A DNA stretch of 26,158 nt from an uncultured Peptostreptococcaceae bacterium (GTDB lineage: Bacteria; Bacillota; Clostridia; Tissierellales; Peptoniphilaceae). The stretch is from the NCBI GenBank assembly GCA_947283485.1, contig CAMYOU010000016.1, positions 1-26,158 on the forward strand, given 5' to 3'. The position numbers and the translations under genes are program-made. Below are positions 1-7,070 of the stretch, in pieces. The first letter of the stretch is position 1, and every line of letters begins with the position of its first letter. The notes below the pieces were generated by a model that did no database searches, was not told the DNA's origin, and saw nothing but the letters and a program-made list of their open reading frames with translations.

Positions 1-218
1 TCGGAAAAGAGAAAAAAATCGTACCGCCGCTAAGAGCACTCCCAAGCGTGAGTGATAGCATTGCAAGAAAGATCTCAAGCGAAGTGCAAGAAGGGGAATT
101 CTTGTCTATTGAAGATCTCCAAAACCGCACCAAGGCCAATCGCAATGCGATTGATGCATTACGAGATGCAGGTTTGTTGCAAGGGCTGAGCGAGACCAAT
201 CAACTTTCTTTTTTCTAA
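1..218 (+). CDS. polC: DNA polymerase III PolC, C-terminal fragment
   Basis: This is the last 71 codons (first full codon at base 3) of PolC, the Gram-positive replicative DNA polymerase with built-in 3'-5' exonuclease. Only the extreme C-terminus is visible. It contains a helix-hairpin-helix-like stretch (LRALPSVSDSIARKI), the EGEFLSIEDLQ segment typical of PolC ends, and the terminal NQLSFF, which matches the QLSLF-type beta-clamp-binding peptide known at the PolC C-terminus. The rest of the gene lies upstream of the window. A strong hairpin follows 6 bases after the stop, so polC ends its transcription unit here. Identification rests on the characteristic tail and the clamp motif; the catalytic domains cannot be seen. 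Confidence 0.88.
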   Translation, partial: GKEKKIVPPLRALPSVSDSIARKISSEVQEGEFLSIEDLQNRTKANRNAIDALRDAGLLQGLSETNQLSFF

Positions 219-224
219 AATGGC

Positions 225-257
225 ACGCCTCATAAGGGATATCTTGTGGGGCGTTTT
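225..257 (+). terminator. Intrinsic terminator after polC
   Basis: A 12-bp stem is formed by 225-236 and 243-254, with a 6-base loop (237-242). It includes two G-U pairs and is followed by a short T tract (TTTTCT). It sits 6 bases after the polC stop codon and before the aspS promoter, which fits separation of polC from the aspS unit. Confidence 0.7.
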
Positions 258-283
258 CTATGTGTGCCAAAAGTCTACGTTCG

Positions 284-312
284 TTGACTTTCAAATCTTT
301 CAAGACTATACT
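284..312 (+). promoter_or_regulatory. Sigma-A promoter of aspS
   Basis: TTGACT (284-289) and TATACT (307-312) are separated by exactly 17 bp, a near-consensus housekeeping promoter. The expected transcription start is about 319-320. That gives a leader of roughly 33 bases before the chosen aspS start, too short for a T-box. It also rules out the in-frame start codons at 260 and about 317, which lie before or at the transcription start. Confidence 0.75.
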
Positions 313-352
313 TGAAATGAATCATTATATGCATTGTGAAGGAGGGGACGTT

Positions 353-2116
353 TTGTTCGGAATGGGAAACTTACGCAGGACCGATTATTGCGGGAACTTA
401 CGTAAGGAAGATATCGGAAGAGAAGTTACACTTATGGGTTGGGTTGCGAAGGAACGCGATCACGGCTCCCTTACTTTTATTGATATTCGAGATTATACGG
501 GAATTACACAGGTTGTCGTTCATGAAGACGATGACTTCGCAAAAGATGCGAAATCCGTACGTAGTGAATATGTTATTGCCGTACGTGGCGTTGTGGAGGA
601 GAGAGAATCCAAGAACCCCAATATGGAAACCGGAGATATTGAGGTAAGTGCAAAGGAATTTCGTATCCTTGCAAGCTCGAAAACACCTCCGATTTACGTT
701 CGTGATGATGACGATGCGCAGGAAAGCTTACGCTTAAAATATCGTTATCTCGATCTTCGCAAACCGTATTTGCAGAAGAATCTACGCGTCCGCGCAAAAA
801 CAATGGCTGCCTTTAGGCATTTCCTTGATGGAAACGGTTTTCTTGAAGTGGAAACCCCGATCTTAACGAAACCGACTCCGGAGGGAGCCAGGGATTATTT
901 GGTGCCGAGCAGGGTAAATCCACATATGTTCTATGCACTGCCGCAATCTCCTCAACTCATGAAGCAAATGCTCATGATCGGAGGTACGGATCGATATTAT
1001 CAACTCGCCCGTTGCTTCCGCGATGAGGATCTGCGCGCAAACCGTCAACCGGAATTTACGCAGGTTGATATTGAAATGAGTTTTGTAGATGTGGAAGATG
1101 TCTTGTCTATGAATGAAAAGCTCATCAAACATGTGTTCAAAGAAGTAAAAGGCTTGGATATTGAAACGCCGATCCGAAGAATCCGCTACAAAGATGCGAT
1201 GGAGAAATACGGCAGCGATAAACCGGACCTTCGATTCGGCATGGAAATTGAGAACTTTGACGAGCTTGCAGATTTCGTAGATTTTGAGGTCTTTACCGAA
1301 GCAAAACAAAACGGACGCATCAGCGGCATCATTGCAAAAGGTGCGGGCAGCAAGTATTCGCGTAAAGGCATCGATGCGTTGGAGGAACACGTGAAGACCT
1401 ACGGTGCCAAGGGTTTGATTTGGGTTCGTTGTGAAGAAGATGGCTACAAGAGCTCCATGAATAAATTCATGAATGAAGAAGCCTTCAACTACATGAAAAA
1501 GCGTGGACTGGAAGTAGGCGATATTCTCTTTATCGTAGCCGGCCCTTACAAAAAGACGCAGGAAAGCCTCGGTGCACTCCGCGTTTTGCTTGGAAAAGAA
1601 ATGGGGCTTTATGAACCGGATGCACTTGCAATGGCATGGATTGTAGAGTTCCCGCTTTTCGAGTATGACGAAGAAGAAGGCCGTTATGTCGCGATGCATC
1701 ACCCGTTCACTTCGCCGATGATTGAAGACCTTGAGTTCCTTGAGACGGAACCTGAGAGGGTTCGTGCAAAAGCATACGATATCGTTATGAATGGCGATGA
1801 AATGGGCGGCGGTTCTATTCGTATCAATACGTCCGACTTGCAACGCCGCATGTTTACGGCGTTGTCTCTGGATGATGAAACGGTTCGTAGAAAGTTCGGT
1901 TTCTTTGTTGATGCTTTCCAATATGGTGCGCCACCGCATGGTGGAATTGCATACGGATTTGATCGTTTTGTCATGCTTCTTACGGGCACCGACAATATCC
2001 GTGACGTCCTTGCTTTTCCAAAAACACAGTCTGCTACATGTCCGCTTACGAACGCTCCGTCTATCGTAGACGAGGATCAATTAAGGGAAGCACACATTCG
2101 TCTTTCGGATGAATAG
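353..2116 (+). CDS. aspS: Aspartyl-tRNA synthetase
   Basis: Class II aminoacyl-tRNA synthetase that charges tRNA(Asp) in the cytoplasm. An N-terminal OB-fold anticodon-binding domain (RTDYCGNLRKEDIG, then the DHGSLTFIDIRD region) comes first. The class II catalytic core follows, with motif 2 around residues 222-231 (FRDEDLRANR), the bacterial GAD insertion, and motif 3 around 530-538 (GGIAYGFDR). The 587-residue length matches bacterial AspRS. I chose the TTG at 353 because GGAGGGG (341-347) lies at ideal distance; the ATG at 362 is in frame but about 16 bases from GGAGG. The open frame runs back to 260, but the promoter at 284-312 excludes that start. It is the first gene of a tightly packed unit and overlaps tcdA by 8 bp. 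Whether it also charges tRNA(Asn) cannot be decided here. Confidence 0.97.
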   Translation: MFGMGNLRRTDYCGNLRKEDIGREVTLMGWVAKERDHGSLTFIDIRDYTGITQVVVHEDDDFAKDAKSVRSEYVIAVRGVVEERESKNPNMETGDIEVSAKEFRILASSKTPPIYVRDDDDAQESLRLKYRYLDLRKPYLQKNLRVRAKTMAAFRHFLDGNGFLEVETPILTKPTPEGARDYLVPSRVNPHMFYALPQSPQLMKQMLMIGGTDRYYQLARCFRDEDLRANRQPEFTQVDIEMSFVDVEDVLSMNEKLIKHVFKEVKGLDIETPIRRIRYKDAMEKYGSDKPDLRFGMEIENFDELADFVDFEVFTEAKQNGRISGIIAKGAGSKYSRKGIDALEEHVKTYGAKGLIWVRCEEDGYKSSMNKFMNEEAFNYMKKRGLEVGDILFIVAGPYKKTQESLGALRVLLGKEMGLYEPDALAMAWIVEFPLFEYDEEEGRYVAMHHPFTSPMIEDLEFLETEPERVRAKAYDIVMNGDEMGGGSIRINTSDLQRRMFTALSLDDETVRRKFGFFVDAFQYGAPPHGGIAYGFDRFVMLLTGTDNIRDVLAFPKTQSATCPLTNAPSIVDEDQLREAHIRLSDE

Positions 2117-2831
2117 AAGCGATTTTGAGAGAACGGAGGCTCTCATCGGAAGTGCTGGCATGGATCGATTGCAGCGTGCAACGGTAGCCGTTTTTGGTCT
2201 GGGTGGCGTAGGCGGAACGGCTGCAGAGGCACTTGTCCGATCGGGGGTCGGTAGACTCTTTCTCTATGACGCAGATTCCGTGAAATCCTCCAATCTTAAT
2301 CGCCAGATCATTGCAACGCGCAAGACCCTTGGCATGGCAAAAGTGGACGCCATGGCAGAGCGTCTTCGTACCATCAACCCGGAGGTGGATCTCGTACTTC
2401 ACCATGTGCGTGTTACGCCCGAAAGTGAGATCCCCTGGGAAGAATTTGATCTTGCACTGGATTGTATTGACACCGTGACGAGCAAACTCTCATTGATTGA
2501 AAATGCTAAGAGGCATGGTATTGAAATTGCCTCTGCTATGGGTATGGGGAATCGCATGCATCCGGAGTATGTAACGATTACGGACATCGCAAAAACGCAC
2601 CATTGTTCACTTGCGCGGGTGATAAGAAGAGAACTCCGACATCGCGGTATCGAGCATTTGACAGTCGCTTTTTCGACAGAGGAAACGTGCCCCATTGTAG
2701 TCGATACCGAGCACGCTCGTCACGCGCCTGCATCGAGTCCATTCGTACCGCCTGTTGCCGGCTATATGCTTGCGGCATATGCCGTTCGTAGATTAGTAGG
2801 AGAAGATGCTTTATGGAAAAAAGAGGAATAG
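2109..2831 (+). CDS. tcdA: tRNA threonylcarbamoyladenosine dehydratase (TcdA/YrvM family)
   Basis: An E1-like, ThiF/MoeB-fold enzyme. TcdA (CsdL/YgdL, YrvM in Bacillus) catalyses ATP-dependent cyclisation of t6A at position 37 of ANN-decoding tRNAs to ct6A. Visible features are the nucleotide-binding glycine loop GLGGVG at residues 30-35, the acidic strand end and following Asn/Arg (LYDADSVKSSNLNRQI), the LDCIDTVTSK segment, and the AMGMGNRMHPE region. At 240 residues it is normal for the family. It starts inside the end of aspS (8-bp overlap), the same aspS-yrvM neighbourhood known in Bacillus, and it overlaps the next gene by 19 bp, so it is translationally coupled on both sides. The family is certain; ct6A chemistry is inferred from family and context. 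Confidence 0.9.
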   Translation: MNRSDFERTEALIGSAGMDRLQRATVAVFGLGGVGGTAAEALVRSGVGRLFLYDADSVKSSNLNRQIIATRKTLGMAKVDAMAERLRTINPEVDLVLHHVRVTPESEIPWEEFDLALDCIDTVTSKLSLIENAKRHGIEIASAMGMGNRMHPEYVTITDIAKTHHCSLARVIRRELRHRGIEHLTVAFSTEETCPIVVDTEHARHAPASSPFVPPVAGYMLAAYAVRRLVGEDALWKKEE

Positions 2832-3238
2832 TCTATCGCATTGACGGTGCTTATGCGTGGATCGCCTATGTAAGGGACAGTGCATGCGGTTCCGACTGTG
2901 CATCTTGTAAAGGTTGCGAGTCCGTGGATATGACGACACGCGTTTTTAATGACGTCGACGCTCGTTTAGGGGACATTGTTGCATTGCAAGCGGATGCTCC
3001 CAGAATGGCACGTCTGTCCAATGTATTTTACCTCATTCCATTCGGATTTTTTTTGGTCGGCATTGGAATTTCCTATGCGATCGCGCCTTTTCTATCTATC
3101 CATGTGGAAGCTCTTGCCATGATGATCGGCATTTTATTCCTGCTTGTTTCAGGCATCATCTTGCGAAGACTGGATCGATCATTGGGCAACGAACATACAA
3201 TCCAAATGCGGATTATTAAGAGAAAGGAAGTAGAATAA
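2813..3238 (+). CDS. RseC/SoxR-reducing-system family membrane protein
   Basis: A 141-residue protein resembling the RseC/RsxC-associated (SoxR-reducing system) family. The N-terminal soluble part carries a cysteine cluster C25-x3-C29-x2-C32-x2-C35, probably a metal or Fe-S site. A basic-acidic stretch follows, then two hydrophobic segments, roughly residues 70-88 (VFYLIPFGFFLVGIGIS) and 97-116, with a short polar turn, giving a two-helix membrane hairpin. In proteobacteria RseC works with Rnf/Rsx electron-transfer complexes; in Firmicutes single copies are common and their role is unclear. Here it sits between tcdA (19-bp overlap) and glyA (its stop shares one base with the glyA ATG), so it is co-translated with tRNA and one-carbon genes. 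No Rnf genes are visible. The family call is good; the function is open. Confidence 0.75.
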   Translation: MEKRGIVYRIDGAYAWIAYVRDSACGSDCASCKGCESVDMTTRVFNDVDARLGDIVALQADAPRMARLSNVFYLIPFGFFLVGIGISYAIAPFLSIHVEALAMMIGILFLLVSGIILRRLDRSLGNEHTIQMRIIKRKEVE

Positions 3239-4473
3239 TGGATTTTTCAGATCTCAAGAGAGTAGATCCGGAGGTTTACACAGCTATTGAATCGGAACGC
3301 GCGAGACAAAACTCACATCTTGAACTGATTGCTTCGGAAAACTTTGTTTCAAAAGCAGTCCTTGAAGCCATGGGTTCTTATTTGACAAACAAATATGCCG
3401 AGGGATATCCCGGGAAAAGATATTATGGCGGATGCGAGTTTGTAGATATCGCTGAAGATTTGGCGAGAAAAAGACTCTGTGAACTGTTTGGTGCAGAACA
3501 CGCAAATGTGCAACCGCACTGCGGCGCCAATGCCAATCTTGCCGTATTTCTTGCGGCCGTGAAACCCGGAGAAACGGTTCTCGGAATGAATCTTTCCGAG
3601 GGCGGACATCTCTCGCATGGCAGTAGCGTCAATATCTCCGGACGGTATTTCCACATTGTTTCGTACGGTGTAGATCCGAACACCGAACGAATTGATTATG
3701 ATCAAATTCGTGAAATTGCCAAGAAGGAACAGCCGAAACTGATCATCGCCGGTGCAAGTGCCTACCCGCGGATCATTGATTTTAAGAAATTTAAAGAGAT
3801 CGCCGATGAAGTTGGTGCGCTCTTCATGGTCGATATGGCTCATATCGCCGGCTTGATTGCAGCGGGACTTCACCCGAGCCCCATCGGACTGGCAGATTTT
3901 GTCACGACAACAACACATAAGACACTCCGCGGACCTAGAGGCGGTGCTATTTTATGCGATAAGCGAAATGCAAAACTCGTCGACAAAAATGTCTTCCCCG
4001 GTTTACAGGGGGGGCCGCTTATGCACGTGATCGCTGCAAAAGCCGTTGCTTTCAAAGAAGCACTGGAGCCGAGTTTCAAAGACTATCAAGCACAGATTGT
4101 CGCCAATGCAAAAGCACTTGCCGATGCATTGAAAGCGGAAGGTATGCGCCTGGTGTCCGACGGAACGGATAATCATATGATGCTCGTCGATACCAAGTCC
4201 ATCGGATTAACTGGGAAAGCTGCAGAAGCGGTTCTTGCGGAATGCAACATTACGGTGAATAAGAACACTATTCCGAATGAGACGGAAAGTCCGTTTGTTA
4301 CAAGCGGCATCCGTATAGGAACACCTGCAACGACTACCTGTGGACTTAAAGAAAACGAGATGACGATGGTCGGAAAGTTTATTGCGGATGCTTTGAAAGG
4401 CATTCGCCCGACAAGCGAAATCAAAAAAGATGTTGAGGAACTCATGAAGAGCTTTGCTCCCTATCGCGACTAA
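3238..4473 (+). CDS. glyA: Serine hydroxymethyltransferase
   Basis: A PLP enzyme interconverting serine plus tetrahydrofolate with glycine plus 5,10-methylene-tetrahydrofolate, the main entry of one-carbon units. Family features are LIASENFVS near the N-terminus, NKYAEGYPGKRYYGG, QPHCGANANLAV, the VDMAHIAGL strand that holds the PLP-stacking Asp/His region, and the Schiff-base lysine K228 in TTTTHKTLRGPRGG. The C-terminal substrate-binding arginine region (SGIRIGTPA) is intact. The 411-residue length is typical. The ATG overlaps the preceding stop by one base, and AGAAAGGAAG just upstream serves as ribosome-binding site. It is the last gene of the aspS unit, followed directly by a strong terminator. 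Confidence 0.98.
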   Translation: MDFSDLKRVDPEVYTAIESERARQNSHLELIASENFVSKAVLEAMGSYLTNKYAEGYPGKRYYGGCEFVDIAEDLARKRLCELFGAEHANVQPHCGANANLAVFLAAVKPGETVLGMNLSEGGHLSHGSSVNISGRYFHIVSYGVDPNTERIDYDQIREIAKKEQPKLIIAGASAYPRIIDFKKFKEIADEVGALFMVDMAHIAGLIAAGLHPSPIGLADFVTTTTHKTLRGPRGGAILCDKRNAKLVDKNVFPGLQGGPLMHVIAAKAVAFKEALEPSFKDYQAQIVANAKALADALKAEGMRLVSDGTDNHMMLVDTKSIGLTGKAAEAVLAECNITVNKNTIPNETESPFVTSGIRIGTPATTTCGLKENEMTMVGKFIADALKGIRPTSEIKKDVEELMKSFAPYRD

Positions 4474-4475
4474 CA

Positions 4476-4508
4476 AAGAAGGACGCACGACGCGTGCGTT
4501 CTTTTTTT
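4476..4508 (+). terminator. Intrinsic terminator after glyA
   Basis: A 14-bp stem (4476-4489 with 4493-4506, two G-U pairs, 3-base loop) ends in a run of seven T at 4502-4508. It starts 3 bases after the glyA stop and closes the aspS-tcdA-rseC-like-glyA unit. Confidence 0.9.
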
Positions 4509-4514
4509 ACGCTC

Positions 4515-4550
4515 TTGCAATTTCAAAATCACGAAACTCTATGATAAAAT
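4515..4550 (+). promoter_or_regulatory. Probable promoter of der-plsY
   Basis: Between the glyA terminator and der lies TTGCAA (4515-4520), followed after 19 bp by TATGAT (4540-4545). The overlapping TAAAAT (4545-4550), with TTTCAA (4521-4526) 18 bp upstream, is an alternative reading. A promoter is expected because the preceding unit is terminated. Which hexamers are used is uncertain. Confidence 0.5.
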
Positions 4551-4572
4551 CATTCTGAAAGGGGGATGCCCT

Positions 4573-5889
4573 ATGAAAAAAGGAATCGTATCAATCGTCG
4601 GCAGACCCAATGTAGGGAAGTCCACATTGTTTAATAAACTCGTTCAAAAAAGAGTGGCAATTACAGAAGGAACGCCGGGCGTTACGAGAGACCGATTGTA
4701 TCGAACCGTCGAATGGCAGAATCACTATTTTACACTGGTTGATACAGGAGGACTTGAAACATCCAGCGAAGACGTTTTTCTCAAAAATATACGCAAACAG
4801 GCAGAGTTGGCAATTGATACGTCGGATCTGGTTTTATTTGTCGTGGACGGAAGAGCCGGCATTCAGTCAGAAGATCTCGAAATTGCAAAAATTTTGCGTC
4901 GTTCAGGTAAGCCTACGCTTGTTGTCGTGAACAAAATTGAGCATCCAATTATCCCGCATGAAGTTTACGAATTTTATGAGATGGGATTTCAAGATATGGA
5001 AATTATCTCAGCCGAGGACGGGCGCGGGCTTGGAGATCTCTTAGATAAAATCTTGGATTTTCTGCCTGCCACGATAGAGGACGAAGAAGAAGAACAAACG
5101 AAGATCGCGATTATCGGAAAACCGAATGTCGGCAAATCATCCTTAATCAATCGACTCCTGAACGAAGATCGAATGATCGTTACCGATATTGCAGGAACGA
5201 CCCGAGATGCAATCGAAACGACATTGGTTCGGAATGGAAAAGAGTACTTGTTCGTCGATACGGCAGGACTCCGAAAACGCGGTAAAATCACGGAAGATTT
5301 GGAAAGATATAGTGCCGTACGCTCTTTACGCGCTATTGAAGATGCGGATATTTGTCTACTCATGATTGATGCCAAGGAAGGCGTTAGCGAGCAAGACTCC
5401 AAGATCCTTGGATATGCGCACGACAATGGCAAGGCATCTATTATTCTCGTAAACAAATGGGATCTCATCGAAAAGGACAATTCGACTGTCAAAGTCTATG
5501 AAAATAGAATTCGAGAGGAGCTTGGATTTGCTCGTTATGCGCCGATCCTCTTTATCAGTGTGGAAACGGGTCAGAGGGTAGAGCGCATCTTCCAATTGAT
5601 CGATGCCGTTGAGAATAATTACGCTATGCGCATCGATACGAGCGTCTTAAATCAAGTGCTCCGCGAAGCGGTTCTCTCAAGTCCGCCACCTAGTGATAAA
5701 GGGATACGTCTCAAAATTTTCTATATGACACAAGTCTCTACGAGACCGCCCAAGTTTGTTTTCTTTGTCAATCGCAAGGACTTGTTCCATTTTTCTTATC
5801 TAAGATATATAGAAAACAGGTTAAGAGAGACATTCCATTTTGAAGGAACACCGATTCAGTTTGAAATAAGGATGCGTGAGGACTCATGA
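4573..5889 (+). CDS. der: Ribosome-assembly GTPase Der (EngA)
   Basis: A tandem GTPase needed for 50S subunit maturation. Domain 1 has a P-loop at residues 10-17 (GRPNVGKS), the switch region GTPGVTRDR and DTGG. Domain 2 has a second P-loop (GKPNVGKSS), GTTRDA, DTAG and NKWD. The C-terminal KH-like domain follows (roughly 350-438, with the STRPPKFVFFVN segment usual for Der). The 438-residue length is standard. The start has GGGGG at good distance. One oddity is that the guanine-specificity motif of domain 1 reads N120-K121-I122-E123 instead of NKxD. The gene overlaps plsY by 4 bp (ATGA), as in many Firmicutes where Der and the acyltransferase are neighbours. Identity is certain. Confidence 0.98.
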   Translation: MKKGIVSIVGRPNVGKSTLFNKLVQKRVAITEGTPGVTRDRLYRTVEWQNHYFTLVDTGGLETSSEDVFLKNIRKQAELAIDTSDLVLFVVDGRAGIQSEDLEIAKILRRSGKPTLVVVNKIEHPIIPHEVYEFYEMGFQDMEIISAEDGRGLGDLLDKILDFLPATIEDEEEEQTKIAIIGKPNVGKSSLINRLLNEDRMIVTDIAGTTRDAIETTLVRNGKEYLFVDTAGLRKRGKITEDLERYSAVRSLRAIEDADICLLMIDAKEGVSEQDSKILGYAHDNGKASIILVNKWDLIEKDNSTVKVYENRIREELGFARYAPILFISVETGQRVERIFQLIDAVENNYAMRIDTSVLNQVLREAVLSSPPPSDKGIRLKIFYMTQVSTRPPKFVFFVNRKDLFHFSYLRYIENRLRETFHFEGTPIQFEIRMREDS

Positions 5890-6467
5890 ACTACGGAATC
5901 CTTGCCCTCATAAGCTATCTTATCGGCTCCGTCTTATTTGCATTTATCTTCGGAAAACTCATTTGTCATAAAGACGTTCGTGACTATGGAAGCCACAATC
6001 CGGGAAGCACCAATGCCTTTCGTGCATTTGGAAAAAAAATCGGCACACTGGCGTTCGCTTTTGATTTTCTAAAAGGTGCTCTCGCCACCTATCTGGGATA
6101 CCTATTCCTTAAAGAGAGCGGTATGTTTTTGGCGGCACTCATGGTCGTGATCGGTCATGATTATCCGATTTTTATGCGATTTAACGGAGGGAAGGGAATT
6201 GCGGCTTCTGCAGGATCGTTGCTTGTCATCGATTTTCGTTTGTTATTGGTAGCGGTGTGTGCTTTTTTGATTGTCTTTGTTGCGACACGCATCGTATCGA
6301 TTTCCTCCATGTTTGCCGCCGTTTCAGCTGCGATTGCGGGATTCTTTTTTGTACAGGTTTGCTACGGAAAATATGTTTTGGTTTTTTTGGGATGCTTGGC
6401 ACTTTGGAGGCATCGTGCAAACATCGGAAGACTTCTACGAGGAGAAGAGCAAAAACTCAGCTTATAA
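5886..6467 (+). CDS. plsY: Acyl-phosphate glycerol-3-phosphate acyltransferase PlsY
   Basis: An integral membrane enzyme that transfers the acyl group from acyl-phosphate to glycerol-3-phosphate, the first step of phospholipid synthesis. All three conserved cytosolic motifs are visible: SHNPGSTNAFRAFGKK (about 36-51), GHDYPIFMRFNGGKGIA (about 90-106) and HRANIGRLLRGEE near the C-terminus. Several hydrophobic helices lie between them, matching the multi-pass fold. The 193-residue length is normal. The ATG overlaps the der stop, so translation is coupled. No clear terminator follows; a promoter for the next unit begins about 11 bases after the stop. Confidence 0.97.
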   Translation: MNYGILALISYLIGSVLFAFIFGKLICHKDVRDYGSHNPGSTNAFRAFGKKIGTLAFAFDFLKGALATYLGYLFLKESGMFLAALMVVIGHDYPIFMRFNGGKGIAASAGSLLVIDFRLLLVAVCAFLIVFVATRIVSISSMFAAVSAAIAGFFFVQVCYGKYVLVFLGCLALWRHRANIGRLLRGEEQKLSL

Positions 6468-6477
6468 ACGCATTTCC

Positions 6478-6506
6478 TTGTGAATTCAATGCATTTATGT
6501 TACAAT
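6478..6506 (+). promoter_or_regulatory. Promoter of the rimP-nusA-infB unit
   Basis: TTGTGA (6478-6483) and TACAAT (6501-6506) are spaced by 17 bp. The expected start is about 6513, giving a leader of roughly 88 bases in front of rimP that contains the hairpin at 6560-6581. Confidence 0.6.
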
Positions 6507-6559
6507 GATCGCGTGGGATTAGAGGATTTCATCCTTAACATCGGAATGAAAACTTTGGA

Positions 6560-6590
6560 GAGAGTGGGTTATCCCACTCTCCTTTATTTA
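6560..6590 (+). promoter_or_regulatory. Terminator-like leader hairpin before rimP
   Basis: A perfect 9-bp G/C-rich stem (6560-6568 with 6573-6581, loop TTAT) is followed by CTTTATTTA and then the rimP ribosome-binding site GGGAGGGA. It lies inside the leader, downstream of the promoter, so it looks like an attenuator or processing site rather than the end of plsY. A smaller 6-bp hairpin around GGATTTCATCC precedes it. It could alternatively terminate read-through from plsY while new transcripts escape it. Confidence 0.55.
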
Positions 6591-6600
6591 GGGAGGGATT

Positions 6601-7062
6601 ATGCAAAAGGATTTAATAAGTCGCTTATTTACGCAATATGCTGCGCCACTTCAGAATATGGGATATGCACTTGTTGAGATCGAATGGACGACGTTTGATC
6701 GCAGAAAGACTTTGGTTTTCTATGTGGATCGTCTGGATGGCGGAATTACGATGGACGAGTGCGAAAAAATTAGCGTTTACCTCTCTGAAGAATTAGACAA
6801 TGTCGAAGAATTGAATTTCCCGTATGATCTTTCTGTCTCATCACCGGGATTGGATCGACCGTTATTGACAGATGCAGATCTTAGACGCAGTAAAAATAAG
6901 TTATTGGAGATTAAACTCTATCGCAAAATCGATGGGAAAAAGCAGTTTGATGCGTTCTTGGAAGATTATGACGATAAGAGCATTACAATTACGTACGATG
7001 AAAATCGGGAAGTAATCCCAAGGAGCGATATCGCAAAGATGACACAGAAAATTGTATTTTAG
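6601..7062 (+). CDS. rimP: Ribosome maturation factor RimP
   Basis: RimP helps assemble the 30S subunit. The protein has the typical N-terminal alpha/beta domain, including VEIEWTTFDRRKTLVFYVD, the DECEKISVYLSEELD helix and the family hallmark DLSVSSPGLDRPL. A C-terminal SH3-like barrel follows (KLLEIKLYRKIDGKKQFDAFLEDYDD). The 153-residue length is standard. GGGAGGGA sits just before the ATG. It opens the classical rimP-nusA-rnpM-infB order and is separated from nusA by 8 bases. It is probably controlled by the leader hairpin just upstream. Confidence 0.96.
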   Translation: MQKDLISRLFTQYAAPLQNMGYALVEIEWTTFDRRKTLVFYVDRLDGGITMDECEKISVYLSEELDNVEELNFPYDLSVSSPGLDRPLLTDADLRRSKNKLLEIKLYRKIDGKKQFDAFLEDYDDKSITITYDENREVIPRSDIAKMTQKIVF

Positions 7063-7070
7063 GAGGCAAT

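Noticed and set aside
319..352. T-box leader upstream of aspS
   Set aside because: From the predicted start only about 33 bases precede the start codon, too short for a T-box, and no conserved T-box sequence is visible.
863..2080. A 405-codon open frame on the minus strand across aspS
   Set aside because: It is antisense to an unquestionable aspS, has no ribosome-binding site or recognisable domain, and its residue composition fits a shadow frame.
6480..6677. A 65-codon plus-strand open frame in the plsY-rimP gap
   Set aside because: It begins at the -35/-10 region, before the predicted transcription start, has no ribosome-binding site, and overlaps rimP out of frame.
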